Both the position numbers and the translations under genes were made by a program. Of a DNA stretch of 64,000 nucleotides, positions 17,727 to 27,809 are shown in pieces (the first letter of the stretch is position 1; every line of letters begins with the position of its first letter). Source of the DNA: Spirochaetes bacterium GWE1_32_154 (GTDB lineage: Bacteria > Spirochaetota > GWE2-31-10); the NCBI GenBank assembly GCA_001829315.1, contig MIAY01000039.1, positions 85,702-149,701 on the forward strand. Direction: 5' to 3'. A model generated the notes under the pieces. That model did not search any database. It was not told where the DNA came from and worked only from the letters and a program-made list of their open reading frames with translations.

Positions 17727-19892
17727 TTACCTTATATTTCCTTGTGTTATTTTTACTGTATTGATTTTTTTACCGGCTACTTGAAGCGGTGTATTTTTGA
17801 ATTCTGCACAATTATTTTTTACTGTTAAAGGTACTTTTGCAAAATCTTCAATACCGATTATTTGTGTATTAGGTTTACTGTCATGTATTGTAATATAGTG
17901 TCCTTCGTTACAGTCCGGGAATAATACTTCAACAATACCGGCTTTTTTATCATCAGCGGCAAGAAGCATACCTTCACTTAAAACACCTCTTAAATTTGCC
18001 GGTTTTAAGTTGTAAACAATAATAACTACTTTATTCAGTAATTCATCTTCTTTATAGTATGGAACTAAACCGGAAACAACCTGTCTTATTTCTCCATTAC
18101 CCATATCAACTTTTTCTACATAAAGTTTATCAGCTTCGGGGTGTCTTTCAATAGAAATGATTTTCCCTGTTTTTAATGCGATGGTACTGAATTCCTCAGC
18201 GGGATTAATAATTTCTTTTTTTCCTGCAAATTGTTCTTTTAATTTTTCAACGAGCTCTTTTTCGAGTTTTGTAAAAAGTACTCCGGGCGGATTTATTTGT
18301 AAACCTTTCAGCATGTCGTAGTTACCAATGTTTGAAATAAGAATTGTATCGGTTGACAGGTTGATGCTGTTGAAGTATCGAGTAATAGCTCCGGGAATAT
18401 ACGGGTATAATAAAATTGATATATCACGAACAAAACCGAACAAACTTGAAATTATCCTGTTTGTTTTTTCTTTATCTTCTTTTATAATTTTCCAGGGTTC
18501 GTTGTCCTGAAAAAATTTATTTCCATAAGAGCATAATTCAAGAATTTCGAGAAGTGCTTTTTTCAATTCTACTTTTTCATATAATGATTTAATTGAATTT
18601 ACTTTATTTTCAAAGTCGGCGAATTTAAATACAGAATCATCAGATGTATCAACCAAATTTATTGATCCGTCAAAAAATTTCATTGAAAATTGCAAAACTC
18701 TATTAACAAGGTTTGCATAATTAGCGATTATTTCACCATTAACTTTTTCCATAAAATCATTCCAGAAGAATTGTGTGTCATTTTTCTCAGGTCTGTTTCT
18801 TAACAGATAATAGCGGTATAAATCAGGATCAATTCCCGAATTTTTTGCCTGATCTCCAAAAACACCTGTTCCGCGACTTTTTGAAAACTTTTGCTCTTCA
18901 TAGTTTAAATATTCTGTTGAGCTAATTGTTTTTAACATAGTCCAATTATCACCGGTAGCAAGTAATGATGCCGGGAAAAGTACGGTATGAAACGGTATAT
19001 TGTCTTTGCCCATAAATTGAAATAACTCAACATCGTCAGGTGACTTCCACCATGATTTCCAGTCTTTGAATTTATTAGCTGTTATCGATATATAACCAAT
19101 TGGTGCATCAAACCATACATAAAAAACTTTGTTTTCAAAACCTTTAAGCGGTACTTTTACACCCCAATCAAGATCCCGTGTTATACATCTTTTTTTCAAG
19201 CCCTGTTCAATCCAGCCTTTTGTTACCATCAGAGCGTTATTGGACCATTGTCCGAACTCACTTTGTTTTGTAACCCAGTCTTCTATTTGCCCTTTCAGTT
19301 TCTCAAGATCAAGAAATAAGTGATTGGTATCTTTAAAAACAGGTTTCTCACCGCATGAAGAGCATTGGGGGGATTTGAGTTCAGCCGGATCCAAAAGTTT
19401 ACCGCAACTCTCACATTGATCACCTTTTGCTTTTTCATATCCGCAATGCGGGCATGTTCCTTCAATATATCTGTCAGCAAGATACATGTCACACTTTATA
19501 CAAAAGGGTTGAGTAATTGTATCTTCTACAATATAACCTTTATCGTAAATTTCTTTAAAGATGCTTTGCACAATTTCAGTCTGTTCATCACAACTTGTTC
19601 TACCGAAATGTGAAAAAGAAATGTTGAACCAGTCATAAATATCTTTATGTATAGCATGATATTTATCACATAACTGCTTAGGTGTTATGCCTTCCTGTTT
19701 TGCTCTTGTAACTGTTGTGGTTCCATATTCATCGGTACCGGAAACAAACATTGTTTCATACCCTGAAATAGTACAATATTTTGCAAAAACATCAGCTGAT
19801 AAAACACAGCCTATGATGTTTCCAAGATGAGGTATATTATTAACATAAGGAAGTGCAGACGTTATTAAAATTTTTCTTTTATTTGAACTCAT
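17727..19892 (-). CDS. metG: Methionyl-tRNA synthetase
   Basis: MetG charges tRNA-Met. The 721-residue product has the HIGH-type motif (PHLGN near residue 21), the KMSKS-type motif KFSKSRG near residue 340, and a zinc region with four CxxC knuckles near residues 125-185 (CIKC, CPHC, CESC, CSSC). The last 110 residues form an OB-fold tRNA-binding domain like that of EMAP-II (ISIERHPEADKLYVEKVDMG and VSGL-PYY), which permits dimerisation. Length and domain order are complete. It is co-transcribed with the J-domain gene. Confidence 0.97.
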   Translation of the reverse strand: MSSNKRKILITSALPYVNNIPHLGNIIGCVLSADVFAKYCTISGYETMFVSGTDEYGTTTVTRAKQEGITPKQLCDKYHAIHKDIYDWFNISFSHFGRTSCDEQTEIVQSIFKEIYDKGYIVEDTITQPFCIKCDMYLADRYIEGTCPHCGYEKAKGDQCESCGKLLDPAELKSPQCSSCGEKPVFKDTNHLFLDLEKLKGQIEDWVTKQSEFGQWSNNALMVTKGWIEQGLKKRCITRDLDWGVKVPLKGFENKVFYVWFDAPIGYISITANKFKDWKSWWKSPDDVELFQFMGKDNIPFHTVLFPASLLATGDNWTMLKTISSTEYLNYEEQKFSKSRGTGVFGDQAKNSGIDPDLYRYYLLRNRPEKNDTQFFWNDFMEKVNGEIIANYANLVNRVLQFSMKFFDGSINLVDTSDDSVFKFADFENKVNSIKSLYEKVELKKALLEILELCSYGNKFFQDNEPWKIIKEDKEKTNRIISSLFGFVRDISILLYPYIPGAITRYFNSINLSTDTILISNIGNYDMLKGLQINPPGVLFTKLEKELVEKLKEQFAGKKEIINPAEEFSTIALKTGKIISIERHPEADKLYVEKVDMGNGEIRQVVSGLVPYYKEDELLNKVVIIVYNLKPANLRGVLSEGMLLAADDKKAGIVEVLFPDCNEGHYITIHDSKPNTQIIGIEDFAKVPLTVKNNCAEFKNTPLQVAGKKINTVKITQGNIR

Positions 19893-19922
19893 GATGTTTC
19901 TCCGGACAATAAATTGATTTTA

Positions 19923-20046
19923 TGTGAGGCTCTTATAAAAATCAAGGGTACTCGATTTTTATAAGAGCATTACGCAATTAAATTGCGTTAGAAGAGGCTA
20001 ATTGCAAAAATTCGAGATAAAAAGAGTGTTTTTGCAATTAGCTCAT
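19923..20046. repeat. Modular palindromic intergenic repeat, copy 2
   Basis: The same three-part layout as copy 1 is present in the 317-base gap between metG and the response regulator gene. GAGGCTCTTATAAAAATC pairs with GATTTTTATAAGAGC, a middle hairpin ACGCAATTAAATTGCGT follows, then GAGGCTAATTGCAAAAA pairs with TTTTTGCAATTAGCTC. The arms differ from copy 1 but compensating changes keep the pairing, which argues for selection on structure or a hairpin-based spread. Nothing else is seen in this gap except AT-rich DNA before the next start. Confidence 0.78.
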
Positions 20047-20209
20047 GTTATTCTTAATTGTACTTTTTGTCAATTATTTTTAAGATTTGGAAAGTTCTGT
20101 TTTATAAAAAATAAAAGAAATAATTTTACTTATTATATAAATAAGTTATAATGAGTTTTTATTGAAGTAGTTGAAGATTGTTTTTTAATCAGTGTCAGAG
20201 GATATAACA

Positions 20210-21871
20210 ATGAAGATCGTTTTAGTAGTTGAAGATGAAGAAATAATATTAAATAATATGGCAGCTATTTTAGAAAATAAGAATTATGAAGTGTATAAAG
20301 CAAAGAATGGAGAAGAGGCACTTCTTGTTGTCGAAGATCTTAATCAAAGAAAAATTATTATTGATTATATTATAACTGATATAAATATGCCTGTTATGGA
20401 TGGGTATGATTTTCTTATCGCACTAAGAGCACAATATACAGAATATTATATACCGGTTATTTTTTTAACTGCTTATTCCGCGAAGGTTGATTACCGTAAA
20501 GGTATAACAATTGGTGCAGATGATTATCTTACCAAACCTTTTACTACTGATGAACTGATTGAAAGCCTTATCGCTATTGAAAAAAAACGTGAAAAATTAT
20601 TTGAAATCTATAAAAGCAGAACAAATACTACTATTGATCCTTTAACCGGTCTTTCAAATAGAAATGGTATTGAAAAGTCAATTGAAAAATTGGATCTCAC
20701 TCAAGTTCGATTTTATTATATTCATGTCAGGCAATTTTATAAGCTTAAAGAAATACTTGATATAAGTGAAATTGAAAATATTATGATAAATCTTTCATTA
20801 CGAATTAAATCATCATTAAATGATAATGAAAGACTGATTTATATATCTGATGATTCAGTTTTATTGATTTCAGAAAATGTCGATTTTGATTCACGATGTA
20901 GAAGTATTAGCAGATTATTTAATACAGCAGTTAATTCAGGTTTACGTAATATTTATATATCTGTTAATATTGGTGTTGCAAATTTTGAATACAATTCTTT
21001 AATAACATTAAATAACTCTAAAACTGCCGTTTTTTACTCAATAAATAATGAAACAGGAAATTATTTTGTTTATGATAAAAAAATTGAGAAGAAAGGTATT
21101 CCTAATATTGATTTACTTATATCAGATGGGTTTAATAATGATAAGTTTTATTTAGAATCCCAGCCGCAGATTAATTTATTTTCGGGGAAAGTTACCGGTG
21201 TTGAATCTTTAGTCAGATTAAACAGTGATGATTATGGAACAATTTATCCTGATAATTTTATATGGGTATGTGAACTCAATGGTTTAATTGACAATTTAGG
21301 TGATGTTGTATTAAAAAAAGCCTGCCAAACGATACTTGAATTTGAAAAACAAGGATTGAAAGATATTCTGGTTGCTGTCAATTTTAGCGGAAAACAATTG
21401 TCTGATAATTCTGTTGTTAAAAGGGTCAAAGATATCATTGGATTGTATGAAATAAATCCGTCATTTCTTGAATTTGAAATTACTGAAACGGTAATGATAA
21501 GTAATCAGACAATGGTTAGAAGTATTCTTGATGAATTTAAAAAAATGGGCATTAAAATTGCACTTGATGATTTCGGTACCGGGTATTCAACATTCTCATA
21601 TCTTACGAAATTTCCTGTTGACCGGATTAAAATTGATAAATCATTTATTAATGATATATCTTTTGATGTTGATCTTCAACGAATTGTTAAAACAATAATA
21701 GACCTTGCCCATGATATGAAAATTGAAGTGGTAGCAGAAGGTGTTGAGAATGAAGATCAGCTTGAAGCGTTGTGCGATATCGGGTGTGATATTATTCAGG
21801 GCTATTATTTTTCAAAACCGAAGAAATTTGAAGATTTGGTTGCCTATATAAAAGAAAAAAACTTTGTGTAA
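20210..21871 (+). CDS. Response regulator with degenerate GGDEF and EAL domains
   Basis: The 553-residue product has a receiver domain (residues 1-125) with acidic pocket VEDEE, phosphoacceptor Asp in YIITDINMPVMDG, Thr in FLTAYS and Lys in LTKPF. A GGDEF-like domain follows (about 140-290), whose signature is replaced by SDDSV, so it is probably not a cyclase. The EAL domain (about 305-553) keeps ESLVRL in place of EALVRW, TETVM, DDFGTGYSTF, KIDKSFI and AEGVEN, which are the residues for a c-di-GMP phosphodiesterase. I chose ATG 20210, which follows AGAGGA, over GTG 20192. It may be regulated by an unlinked histidine kinase. Confidence 0.88.
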   Translation: MKIVLVVEDEEIILNNMAAILENKNYEVYKAKNGEEALLVVEDLNQRKIIIDYIITDINMPVMDGYDFLIALRAQYTEYYIPVIFLTAYSAKVDYRKGITIGADDYLTKPFTTDELIESLIAIEKKREKLFEIYKSRTNTTIDPLTGLSNRNGIEKSIEKLDLTQVRFYYIHVRQFYKLKEILDISEIENIMINLSLRIKSSLNDNERLIYISDDSVLLISENVDFDSRCRSISRLFNTAVNSGLRNIYISVNIGVANFEYNSLITLNNSKTAVFYSINNETGNYFVYDKKIEKKGIPNIDLLISDGFNNDKFYLESQPQINLFSGKVTGVESLVRLNSDDYGTIYPDNFIWVCELNGLIDNLGDVVLKKACQTILEFEKQGLKDILVAVNFSGKQLSDNSVVKRVKDIIGLYEINPSFLEFEITETVMISNQTMVRSILDEFKKMGIKIALDDFGTGYSTFSYLTKFPVDRIKIDKSFINDISFDVDLQRIVKTIIDLAHDMKIEVVAEGVENEDQLEALCDIGCDIIQGYYFSKPKKFEDLVAYIKEKNFV

Positions 21872-21887
21872 TACTTGAAGAGGTACT

Positions 21888-22586
21888 GTGAATTTTTTTT
21901 ACGTTGTAATACTGTATCTATTTTTTTTGATTTCCTTTTGTTTTGCTAATCCGATTATTAGAGTAGGTAACTTTTCAGGTGAAAGTGTAGAAATCGTTTT
22001 GGGTGAATTAGAAAAACCTTCGATTGAACTTTATGATTTACAACATACTGAAGTTACTCAGACGATACATACAATAAAACAGGGACAATATTCGTTTTAT
22101 TTTAGAGTAAACAACACAAATGATTGGGTTTCATTAACAGATGATAATGGTAATAAAGCTGTTTATCAATTGAATGATAATGGTGTTTATATGTTTATAT
22201 TTGGTTATTCAGGCATTCCATATTGTATCGATCTTTCATCACATAAGAAAAGCGATGATGGTTTATTTTATATATTAAATGAATCGGGCAGAGAAATAAA
22301 TCTTTTAAAAATTACTGATGATTGGGAATATGGACAAAAAGGGCTTTTTCTTAAAGAGATCGGTAGCGGTGATTTAATCGGACCGGAGAATATTGAATAT
22401 GGTAAATGGAAAATTATGTGGAGTTATTCCGATGATCCAAAAATTGAGCGGTATTTTGTCTACCCCAATTCAAAAAATACCACTATCGAAGAACCTTTAA
22501 TAATAGATTATACTAACTCTGTTAAATATTTTATGGTTTTGTATCGCGATCTGATGGGAGAAAGTGTCCGGTTATTCGACTGGTGA
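21888..22586 (+). CDS. Exported protein of unknown function
   Basis: The 232-residue product starts at GTG 21888 behind GAAGAGGT and has a signal peptide ending FCFANP. The mature part has two similar beta-rich halves: GVYMFIFGYSGIP and, after LFYILNESGREINLLKI, a second strand set. It resembles small exported beta-sandwich proteins of spirochaetes and other diderms, but I recognise no family. It lies 16 bases after the EAL gene and may be co-transcribed. Its 3' end overlaps the convergent sixA gene by 15 bases. Confidence 0.6.
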   Translation: MNFFYVVILYLFFLISFCFANPIIRVGNFSGESVEIVLGELEKPSIELYDLQHTEVTQTIHTIKQGQYSFYFRVNNTNDWVSLTDDNGNKAVYQLNDNGVYMFIFGYSGIPYCIDLSSHKKSDDGLFYILNESGREINLLKITDDWEYGQKGLFLKEIGSGDLIGPENIEYGKWKIMWSYSDDPKIERYFVYPNSKNTTIEEPLIIDYTNSVKYFMVLYRDLMGESVRLFDW

Positions 22587-23081
22587 TTGCTCCTTTTTTG
22601 AAGGGAAAAAAGTATTGATTATTCTTCCCTTGTTTGTTACTTCATTTTTCCATGATATTATATCTAATTCGATTTCGTAAACTCCCCCCGTTGGTATGTC
22701 AATATCATTTTTTCTGGTGATTTCCTTAACAACTTCTGATAAACCGGGATTGTGTCCGCAGAGGTATACAACCTCAAATGAGTCTGAAATCTCTGATAGA
22801 ATTTTTTTAAAAATAGTTATGTCACCTTCATAGACTCGTATATCATTTATAATTCGTGCTCTGTCAAAATCTATATAATCAGCTATTGCAGAAGCCGTTT
22901 TTTTTGCTCTTTTTGCAGGGCTTGTGATAAAAATATCAGGATAAGCAATATTTTTTTTGATAAAATCACCAATCTCCGGAAGTTGTTTTTTACCGCGGTT
23001 ACTTAATTTTCTTTTTATATCTATTTCATTTAAATCATTCCAGCTTGATTTAGCATGTCTCAAAATGATCAGTTTTTTCAT
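22572..23081 (-). CDS. sixA: Phosphohistidine phosphatase SixA-like
   Basis: SixA-type enzymes remove phosphate from histidine in phosphorelay or PTS proteins. The 169-residue product has the histidine-phosphatase signature LRHAKSSW at residues 7-14 (catalytic His), Arg in SPAKRAKKTA near residue 58, an acidic VYEGD and the second His in LCGHNPGLSE near residue 110. The size is that of SixA. The start follows GGAG and overlaps the end of the upstream gene by 32 bases. Confidence 0.85.
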   Translation of the reverse strand: MKKLIILRHAKSSWNDLNEIDIKRKLSNRGKKQLPEIGDFIKKNIAYPDIFITSPAKRAKKTASAIADYIDFDRARIINDIRVYEGDITIFKKILSEISDSFEVVYLCGHNPGLSEVVKEITRKNDIDIPTGGVYEIELDIISWKNEVTNKGRIINTFFPSKKEQSPVE

Positions 23082-23400
23082 GTAAATCTCCGTAGGTTAT
23101 TATTTTGATAATTGAATATGCGGGTTCCTCATAGGGGTGAGTTATTTTTATTTTTTCAATAATATTTTGTATCAGATGTTCCTGACAAATCATTTCAACT
23201 TTAATTTCTTTTACCCTTTCTATAGTATTCTCAGAACCAATAAAGGGTTTACTTCCTTTTAAAGGACGAAATTGTCCGTAACCTTCAGTTTCCCATGAAC
23301 ATGAATCATAGTTTTTATAAGCCCCGGCACCGGCATCAAACATTGCTGTTTTAACTTTTTCTGTATGATTTTCAGGAATGTATACCGTAATTAAATACAT
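23050..23400 (-). CDS. NIF3/YqfO-type PII-like domain protein
   Basis: The 116-residue product is a stand-alone version of the CutA/PII-like domain inserted in YqfO/NIF3 proteins. Family features include MYLITVYIPENHTEKV, MFDAGAGAYKNYDSC, the segment EGYGQFRPLKGSKPFIG and a C-terminal ITHPYEEPAYSI. The biochemical role is not established; metal or nucleotide binding has been proposed for relatives. Its 3' end overlaps sixA by 32 bases, so the two are coupled. Confidence 0.82.
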   Translation of the reverse strand: MYLITVYIPENHTEKVKTAMFDAGAGAYKNYDSCSWETEGYGQFRPLKGSKPFIGSENTIERVKEIKVEMICQEHLIQNIIEKIKITHPYEEPAYSIIKIITYGDLHEKTDHFETC

Positions 23401-23412
23401 AGAAACTCCCTG

Positions 23413-24738
23413 TTATTTTGTGCCATAGAAGAAAAGCAGGAATTGTTCCATTCTTTCAGCCCATGCTTTTTCATTGTGACCCCTTTTTTCATCAAGTATA
23501 AAAAGAAGATCTTTATTGGATGTGAAGCCGATTTTCTGTAAACCTTCATTCATAATGATTGCTTGAGGATAAAAAATTGAATCAACATCGAGTTTCCCGC
23601 AGTCTAAATAAATCTGTAAATCCTGTTTTTGTGTGATAACTTTATCAAGCAGATACTCTGTTATCCAAAAAGGTCTGTCTGACCATTGACCGACATTGGG
23701 ATTATAATTTCCATACGATAATGCACCAATTTTACTGAATATTTCAGGGTATGAATATCCGATAAACAAAGATACCCCGGCTCCGAAACTTGAACCTGCA
23801 ATTGCAGTGTTTTCCCGATCCGGTAGTGTTCTATAGTGAGTGTCTATAAGCGGTTTCACTTTATGAACAATAAAATCGACATAATTATCAGTAAATCGTT
23901 TTGATTCTGCAACATATTCTTCTTTACCAGTTTGATCATATTTATAGAGTGTTGAAAAACCGACATATTCTTCTTTTCTTTTTGATGTATTTTCAATTCC
24001 TACAATAATCAGTTCGGGTATAGCATTTGCATTAATCAATTCGGTCGCTTTTGTATCAATTTTCCATCCTCCAAAATTTGCAGTTGGTGTATCAAATATA
24101 TTCTGACCGTCATGCATATATAACACAGGATATTTTTTATCAGGGGCATTGAAATAAGAAGGCGGAAGATAGATATAAATATCCCTTTCAACGTTTTTTG
24201 TTGATATTATATCAGGTCTGATATTAAAAATTGCCTGAATAGCAGGTTTATTGCTACCGGGTTTGCGAACAACATTTGATCGAAGTTTATCGAGCGTTAT
24301 ATTTTTATTGTAATCATCTTTTTTTATAGTTACTTTTTTGCCGTCAATAATAGTAAAATAATAGGAAACTGAATCAATATTGTTATAATGGTACGATTTG
24401 TAGTAAACCGGGGTTTTCTTATACTGATACAAATAATCATTTGTCGCAAAATTATTTATTGCTGAGGTAAGCGACACTGAAGTCGCATTTTTACCGGTGT
24501 CTAAATAAATAAATGTTACTACATCACCTTCAATTGACGGATACACGTGTAATGTATCCCGCCATGTATTAAAAACATCAAATATTTGTTCATCAGTTTG
24601 CGTGTCATTGATTGTTGAAAATAGTTTTTCTACCTCTGTTGTATATATTTTCTGATTCATTACTTTTACACCTTTATTATATTGTACCGGAAAAATATTT
24701 ACTGATAATACCATAAAACATAGAATATACTTTATCAT
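23413..24738 (-). CDS. Exported esterase (alpha/beta hydrolase, esterase D/Fes family)
   Basis: The 441-residue product has an N-terminal signal (about 20 residues) and an N-terminal domain of about 160 residues that may be a carbohydrate-binding-like or early-set fold. The hydrolase domain follows: IYLPPSYF, PVLYMHDGQNIFD, the nucleophile elbow AIAGSSFGAG (Ser) and a terminal His in KRGHNEKAWAER. This is PF00756-type esterase architecture, as in enterochelin esterases and feruloyl esterases. The substrate is not evident. It follows glgX by 22 bases, so the two may share a transcript. Confidence 0.82.
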   Translation of the reverse strand: MIKYILCFMVLSVNIFPVQYNKGVKVMNQKIYTTEVEKLFSTINDTQTDEQIFDVFNTWRDTLHVYPSIEGDVVTFIYLDTGKNATSVSLTSAINNFATNDYLYQYKKTPVYYKSYHYNNIDSVSYYFTIIDGKKVTIKKDDYNKNITLDKLRSNVVRKPGSNKPAIQAIFNIRPDIISTKNVERDIYIYLPPSYFNAPDKKYPVLYMHDGQNIFDTPTANFGGWKIDTKATELINANAIPELIIVGIENTSKRKEEYVGFSTLYKYDQTGKEEYVAESKRFTDNYVDFIVHKVKPLIDTHYRTLPDRENTAIAGSSFGAGVSLFIGYSYPEIFSKIGALSYGNYNPNVGQWSDRPFWITEYLLDKVITQKQDLQIYLDCGKLDVDSIFYPQAIIMNEGLQKIGFTSNKDLLFILDEKRGHNEKAWAERMEQFLLFFYGTK

Positions 24739-24760
24739 AATTATACCTTTTCAAAAGTTT

Positions 24761-26917
24761 TTATTGTTTTTTATCAATGAGAACGACTAAACTTCTTGAT
24801 CGTACATTAAAGACTGAAGATTTAACCTTTTGTTCTTTGTTGACTTCATAAAAACCCTTTTCAGTGGAAGAATCAACTGCAACAAACCATGTTTTCTCTT
24901 TTCCCGGTGATGGCAAATGAAAAACAAGATCTTCCCAGTATGCATTGATAATTACATATATATTATTATCATCTAATTCAGCACCGGTTTCGCCTTTTGA
25001 ACCGTCAAGCATAAATGCAACAGTATGAGAATCAATTCCCCAGTCAGGTTCCTGAACTTGTATTCCATGCCAACTTATATCTCTAATTTCATTACCCGAT
25101 GAATCAACACCTTTGAGAAAACCCTCTCTTCGTAAAACAGGATGTTTTCTTCTGAATTGAATTAGATATTTTGAAAATTCAAAGAAATTGTTGTTTTTCT
25201 CCAGTAATGTCCAGTCAATCCAGTTTAATCTGTTGTCGTGGCAATAGGTATTATTATTACCTGATTTTGAATATTTAATTTCGTCTCCGCCTAAAATCAT
25301 TGGCGTTCCCTGACTTAATAAAAGTATGCCCATCATACTTTTCATATGTCTGTCACGAAGTGATAAAACTGTCTGGTTATCGGTTAACCCTTCAGCACCA
25401 CAATTCCAACTTAAATTGTGATTATTACCATCGGCATTACCTTCTCCATTTTCAATATTGTTTTTATTATTATAACTAACTAAATCATAGAGGGTAAAAC
25501 CATCGTGAGCAGTTAAAAAATTAATGCTGTGACACGGTTTTCGGTCTCCATAATAAAATAAGTCGGCACTTCCGGCAATTCTTTTGGCTACTTCACCGGA
25601 TAATGCTGTATCACCCTTAATAAAACCTCTAATGTCATCACGAAATTTTGCATTCCATTCAGCCCAGCCGGAAGGAAAACCGCCAAGTTTGTAAAGACCG
25701 GCAGCGTCCCAGCCTTCTGCAATGATTTGTGTTGAACCCAGAATCGGGTCATTATTGATTTCATCTAAAACAGAATAGTCAGGCTGCCAGTTGCCATGTT
25801 TATCCCGTCCGAGTATTGCTGCAAGATCGAAACGGAAACCGTCAATATGCATATCAATTACCCAGTATCTCAAACTGTCTTTTATAAGTTTTTTTACTAC
25901 CTGGTGATTACAATTAAGTGTATTACCGCATCCTGAAAAATTTTTGTAATGTCTTCCTTTTTCTGTCATGTAATAAATGGAATTATCTATTCCTTTAAAC
26001 GACACTGTCGGTCCATATTCATTGCCTTCACCGGTATGATTGTAAACAACATCAAGAATAACTTCAATGCCGGCTTCATGCATTGCTTTAACCATCTGTT
26101 TGAATTCGTATACGGCGGTAACTCCATCATTATCAGACGCATACCAGGCATCGGGTGCAAAAAAACCGAGTGAACTATACCCCCAGAAGTTGTATAGTTT
26201 TTCATTGGTTATCGGGTTGGTTCTTATATTTTCAAGGTGATTGAAATGATGAACCGGCATAAGTTCAATGGTCGTTATACCCAACTCGGTTAAGTAGGGT
26301 ATTTTTTCAATTAAACCGGCATACGTTCCGGGATTTTTCACACCGGATGATTTATCCATAGTAAATGCTCGTGTGTGAATTTCATAGATAATAGTATTTT
26401 TTAACGGGATTTTAAGTTGTTTATCGCCTTCCCAGTCGAAATTATTGCTATCTATAACAACAGATTTTGCAGTACATCCGAAATTTGATTCTTCATTAAA
26501 AGACAAATCACCTAAACCGGAACCAACTTGATAGGCGTAGGCTGCGTTTACATTCCAGTCATAATTGCCTGAGATTGCTTTTGCATAAGGGTCAAGGAGT
26601 AATTTGTGTTTATTAAATCTATGCCCGTCTCTGTCAGGCCAATAAGGACCGTCAATGATGTAACCGTAGCATTGTCCTTCTTTTATACCATAAATGAATA
26701 TATGCCACACATCACCTGTTTTATTAACTTTTTCATCGAGTTTGATCGTATGTGAAGGTTTTGTATCACTTGGATTATCAAAAAGTAACAATGAAACACT
26801 CGTACCATTTTTTGAGAAAATAGCAAAGTTACAACCATCATGAACTAAATCAGCACCAAAAAGATATGGCGCACCCGGATCCGTTTTTAAATTCTCGTGA
26901 ATAATATATTTTTGCAT
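24761..26917 (-). CDS. glgX: Glycogen debranching enzyme (isoamylase type)
   Basis: This GH13 enzyme hydrolyses alpha-1,6 branches of glycogen or limit dextrins in the cytoplasm. The 718-residue product begins with a CBM48/isoamylase N-domain (GADLVHDGCNFAIFSKN). The catalytic barrel shows VILDVVYNHTGEG, GFRFDLAAILGRD (nucleophile Asp), IIAEGWDA (acid/base Glu) and FLTAHDGFTLYDLVSYNNK. The last two are typical of GlgX/TreX. The length is normal. No other glycogen genes are close. Confidence 0.92.
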   Translation of the reverse strand: MQKYIIHENLKTDPGAPYLFGADLVHDGCNFAIFSKNGTSVSLLLFDNPSDTKPSHTIKLDEKVNKTGDVWHIFIYGIKEGQCYGYIIDGPYWPDRDGHRFNKHKLLLDPYAKAISGNYDWNVNAAYAYQVGSGLGDLSFNEESNFGCTAKSVVIDSNNFDWEGDKQLKIPLKNTIIYEIHTRAFTMDKSSGVKNPGTYAGLIEKIPYLTELGITTIELMPVHHFNHLENIRTNPITNEKLYNFWGYSSLGFFAPDAWYASDNDGVTAVYEFKQMVKAMHEAGIEVILDVVYNHTGEGNEYGPTVSFKGIDNSIYYMTEKGRHYKNFSGCGNTLNCNHQVVKKLIKDSLRYWVIDMHIDGFRFDLAAILGRDKHGNWQPDYSVLDEINNDPILGSTQIIAEGWDAAGLYKLGGFPSGWAEWNAKFRDDIRGFIKGDTALSGEVAKRIAGSADLFYYGDRKPCHSINFLTAHDGFTLYDLVSYNNKNNIENGEGNADGNNHNLSWNCGAEGLTDNQTVLSLRDRHMKSMMGILLLSQGTPMILGGDEIKYSKSGNNNTYCHDNRLNWIDWTLLEKNNNFFEFSKYLIQFRRKHPVLRREGFLKGVDSSGNEIRDISWHGIQVQEPDWGIDSHTVAFMLDGSKGETGAELDDNNIYVIINAYWEDLVFHLPSPGKEKTWFVAVDSSTEKGFYEVNKEQKVKSSVFNVRSRSLVVLIDKKQ

Positions 26918-26944
26918 ATAAACATCCTGTTTGAAGTCTCGAAA

Positions 26945-27700
26945 CTATCGATTAATTTTTTTCCCTTCGCTAATAAGTGTTATGATAAAGTTAGATATTG
27001 TTTTTTTATCATTTCTATTCATTTCAATAAACTTAACACCGATTCCGGCAGGAATATGTCCATTAGCTTCAATTTTATTCCATACTACAAGACTATTACA
27101 TGTAACACTCGTAGTATCTAATATTAGTTTGATTTCTACAATATCATTGATATTAGGGTGTACGTTTGTGTCTGGCATCAAAATAAATGCGCCTGTTTGT
27201 GATATATCGTATGTTGAATATTCTTTATGATTAACCATAACTTTAATATTATGATTAATTCTTTTTGCCTGCTCCCACCATCGTACTCTCGGGTTTAAAT
27301 ATGGAGTTCTTATTTCTTTTCTGATAAAAAAACCGATTGGAATAAGCACTAGCAGGTTTACAAAAAAATAAGGTGTAATCGATATTGCCAAACCGCCTGC
27401 TGTTCTTACAATCATTGAATTGAGTATAATAAGTACAGAATGAATTAGAAAGTAGTACCATCCCCAGCTTCTTACTTTATATAAACCGTACGCCAGTGGA
27501 AATGTTGCAATCCATAATAGTATTGTTGATATAGCAAGCATATCTCCAATCATAATATACTTTCCGATTGTTATTAAATGTTCTATTGGGGTTTTTGCTG
27601 TATTTGATATAAAAATCATCAGCAGATTACCAATAGGATTTAATAAATAAATCAGAGAAAAAATAATAATTAAAAAAGGTTTCTTTTTGTAGCCTGTCAT
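26945..27700 (-). CDS. Membrane protein with C-terminal PilZ domain
   Basis: The 251-residue product has four membrane helices in the first 130 residues and a C-terminal PilZ domain (about 145-250). The PilZ signature appears as YDISQTGAFI (the D-x-S-x-x-G motif) and GIGVKFIEM; the upstream Arg-rich motif is weak, KRINHN, so c-di-GMP binding may be altered. Proteins of this type relay c-di-GMP to the membrane. Another c-di-GMP gene lies at 20210. Confidence 0.78.
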   Translation of the reverse strand: MTGYKKKPFLIIIFSLIYLLNPIGNLLMIFISNTAKTPIEHLITIGKYIMIGDMLAISTILLWIATFPLAYGLYKVRSWGWYYFLIHSVLIILNSMIVRTAGGLAISITPYFFVNLLVLIPIGFFIRKEIRTPYLNPRVRWWEQAKRINHNIKVMVNHKEYSTYDISQTGAFILMPDTNVHPNINDIVEIKLILDTTSVTCNSLVVWNKIEANGHIPAGIGVKFIEMNRNDKKTISNFIITLISEGKKINR

Positions 27701-27809
27701 ACTATATCCTTAAAAGTTAAGATTTTTAGTTTCAGTGTTTTTGAAACTAAGGAATAATAATGTAAAAATAGAACTTTTGCAAATAATAAAATCGTATCTT
27801 TAATTTTTT

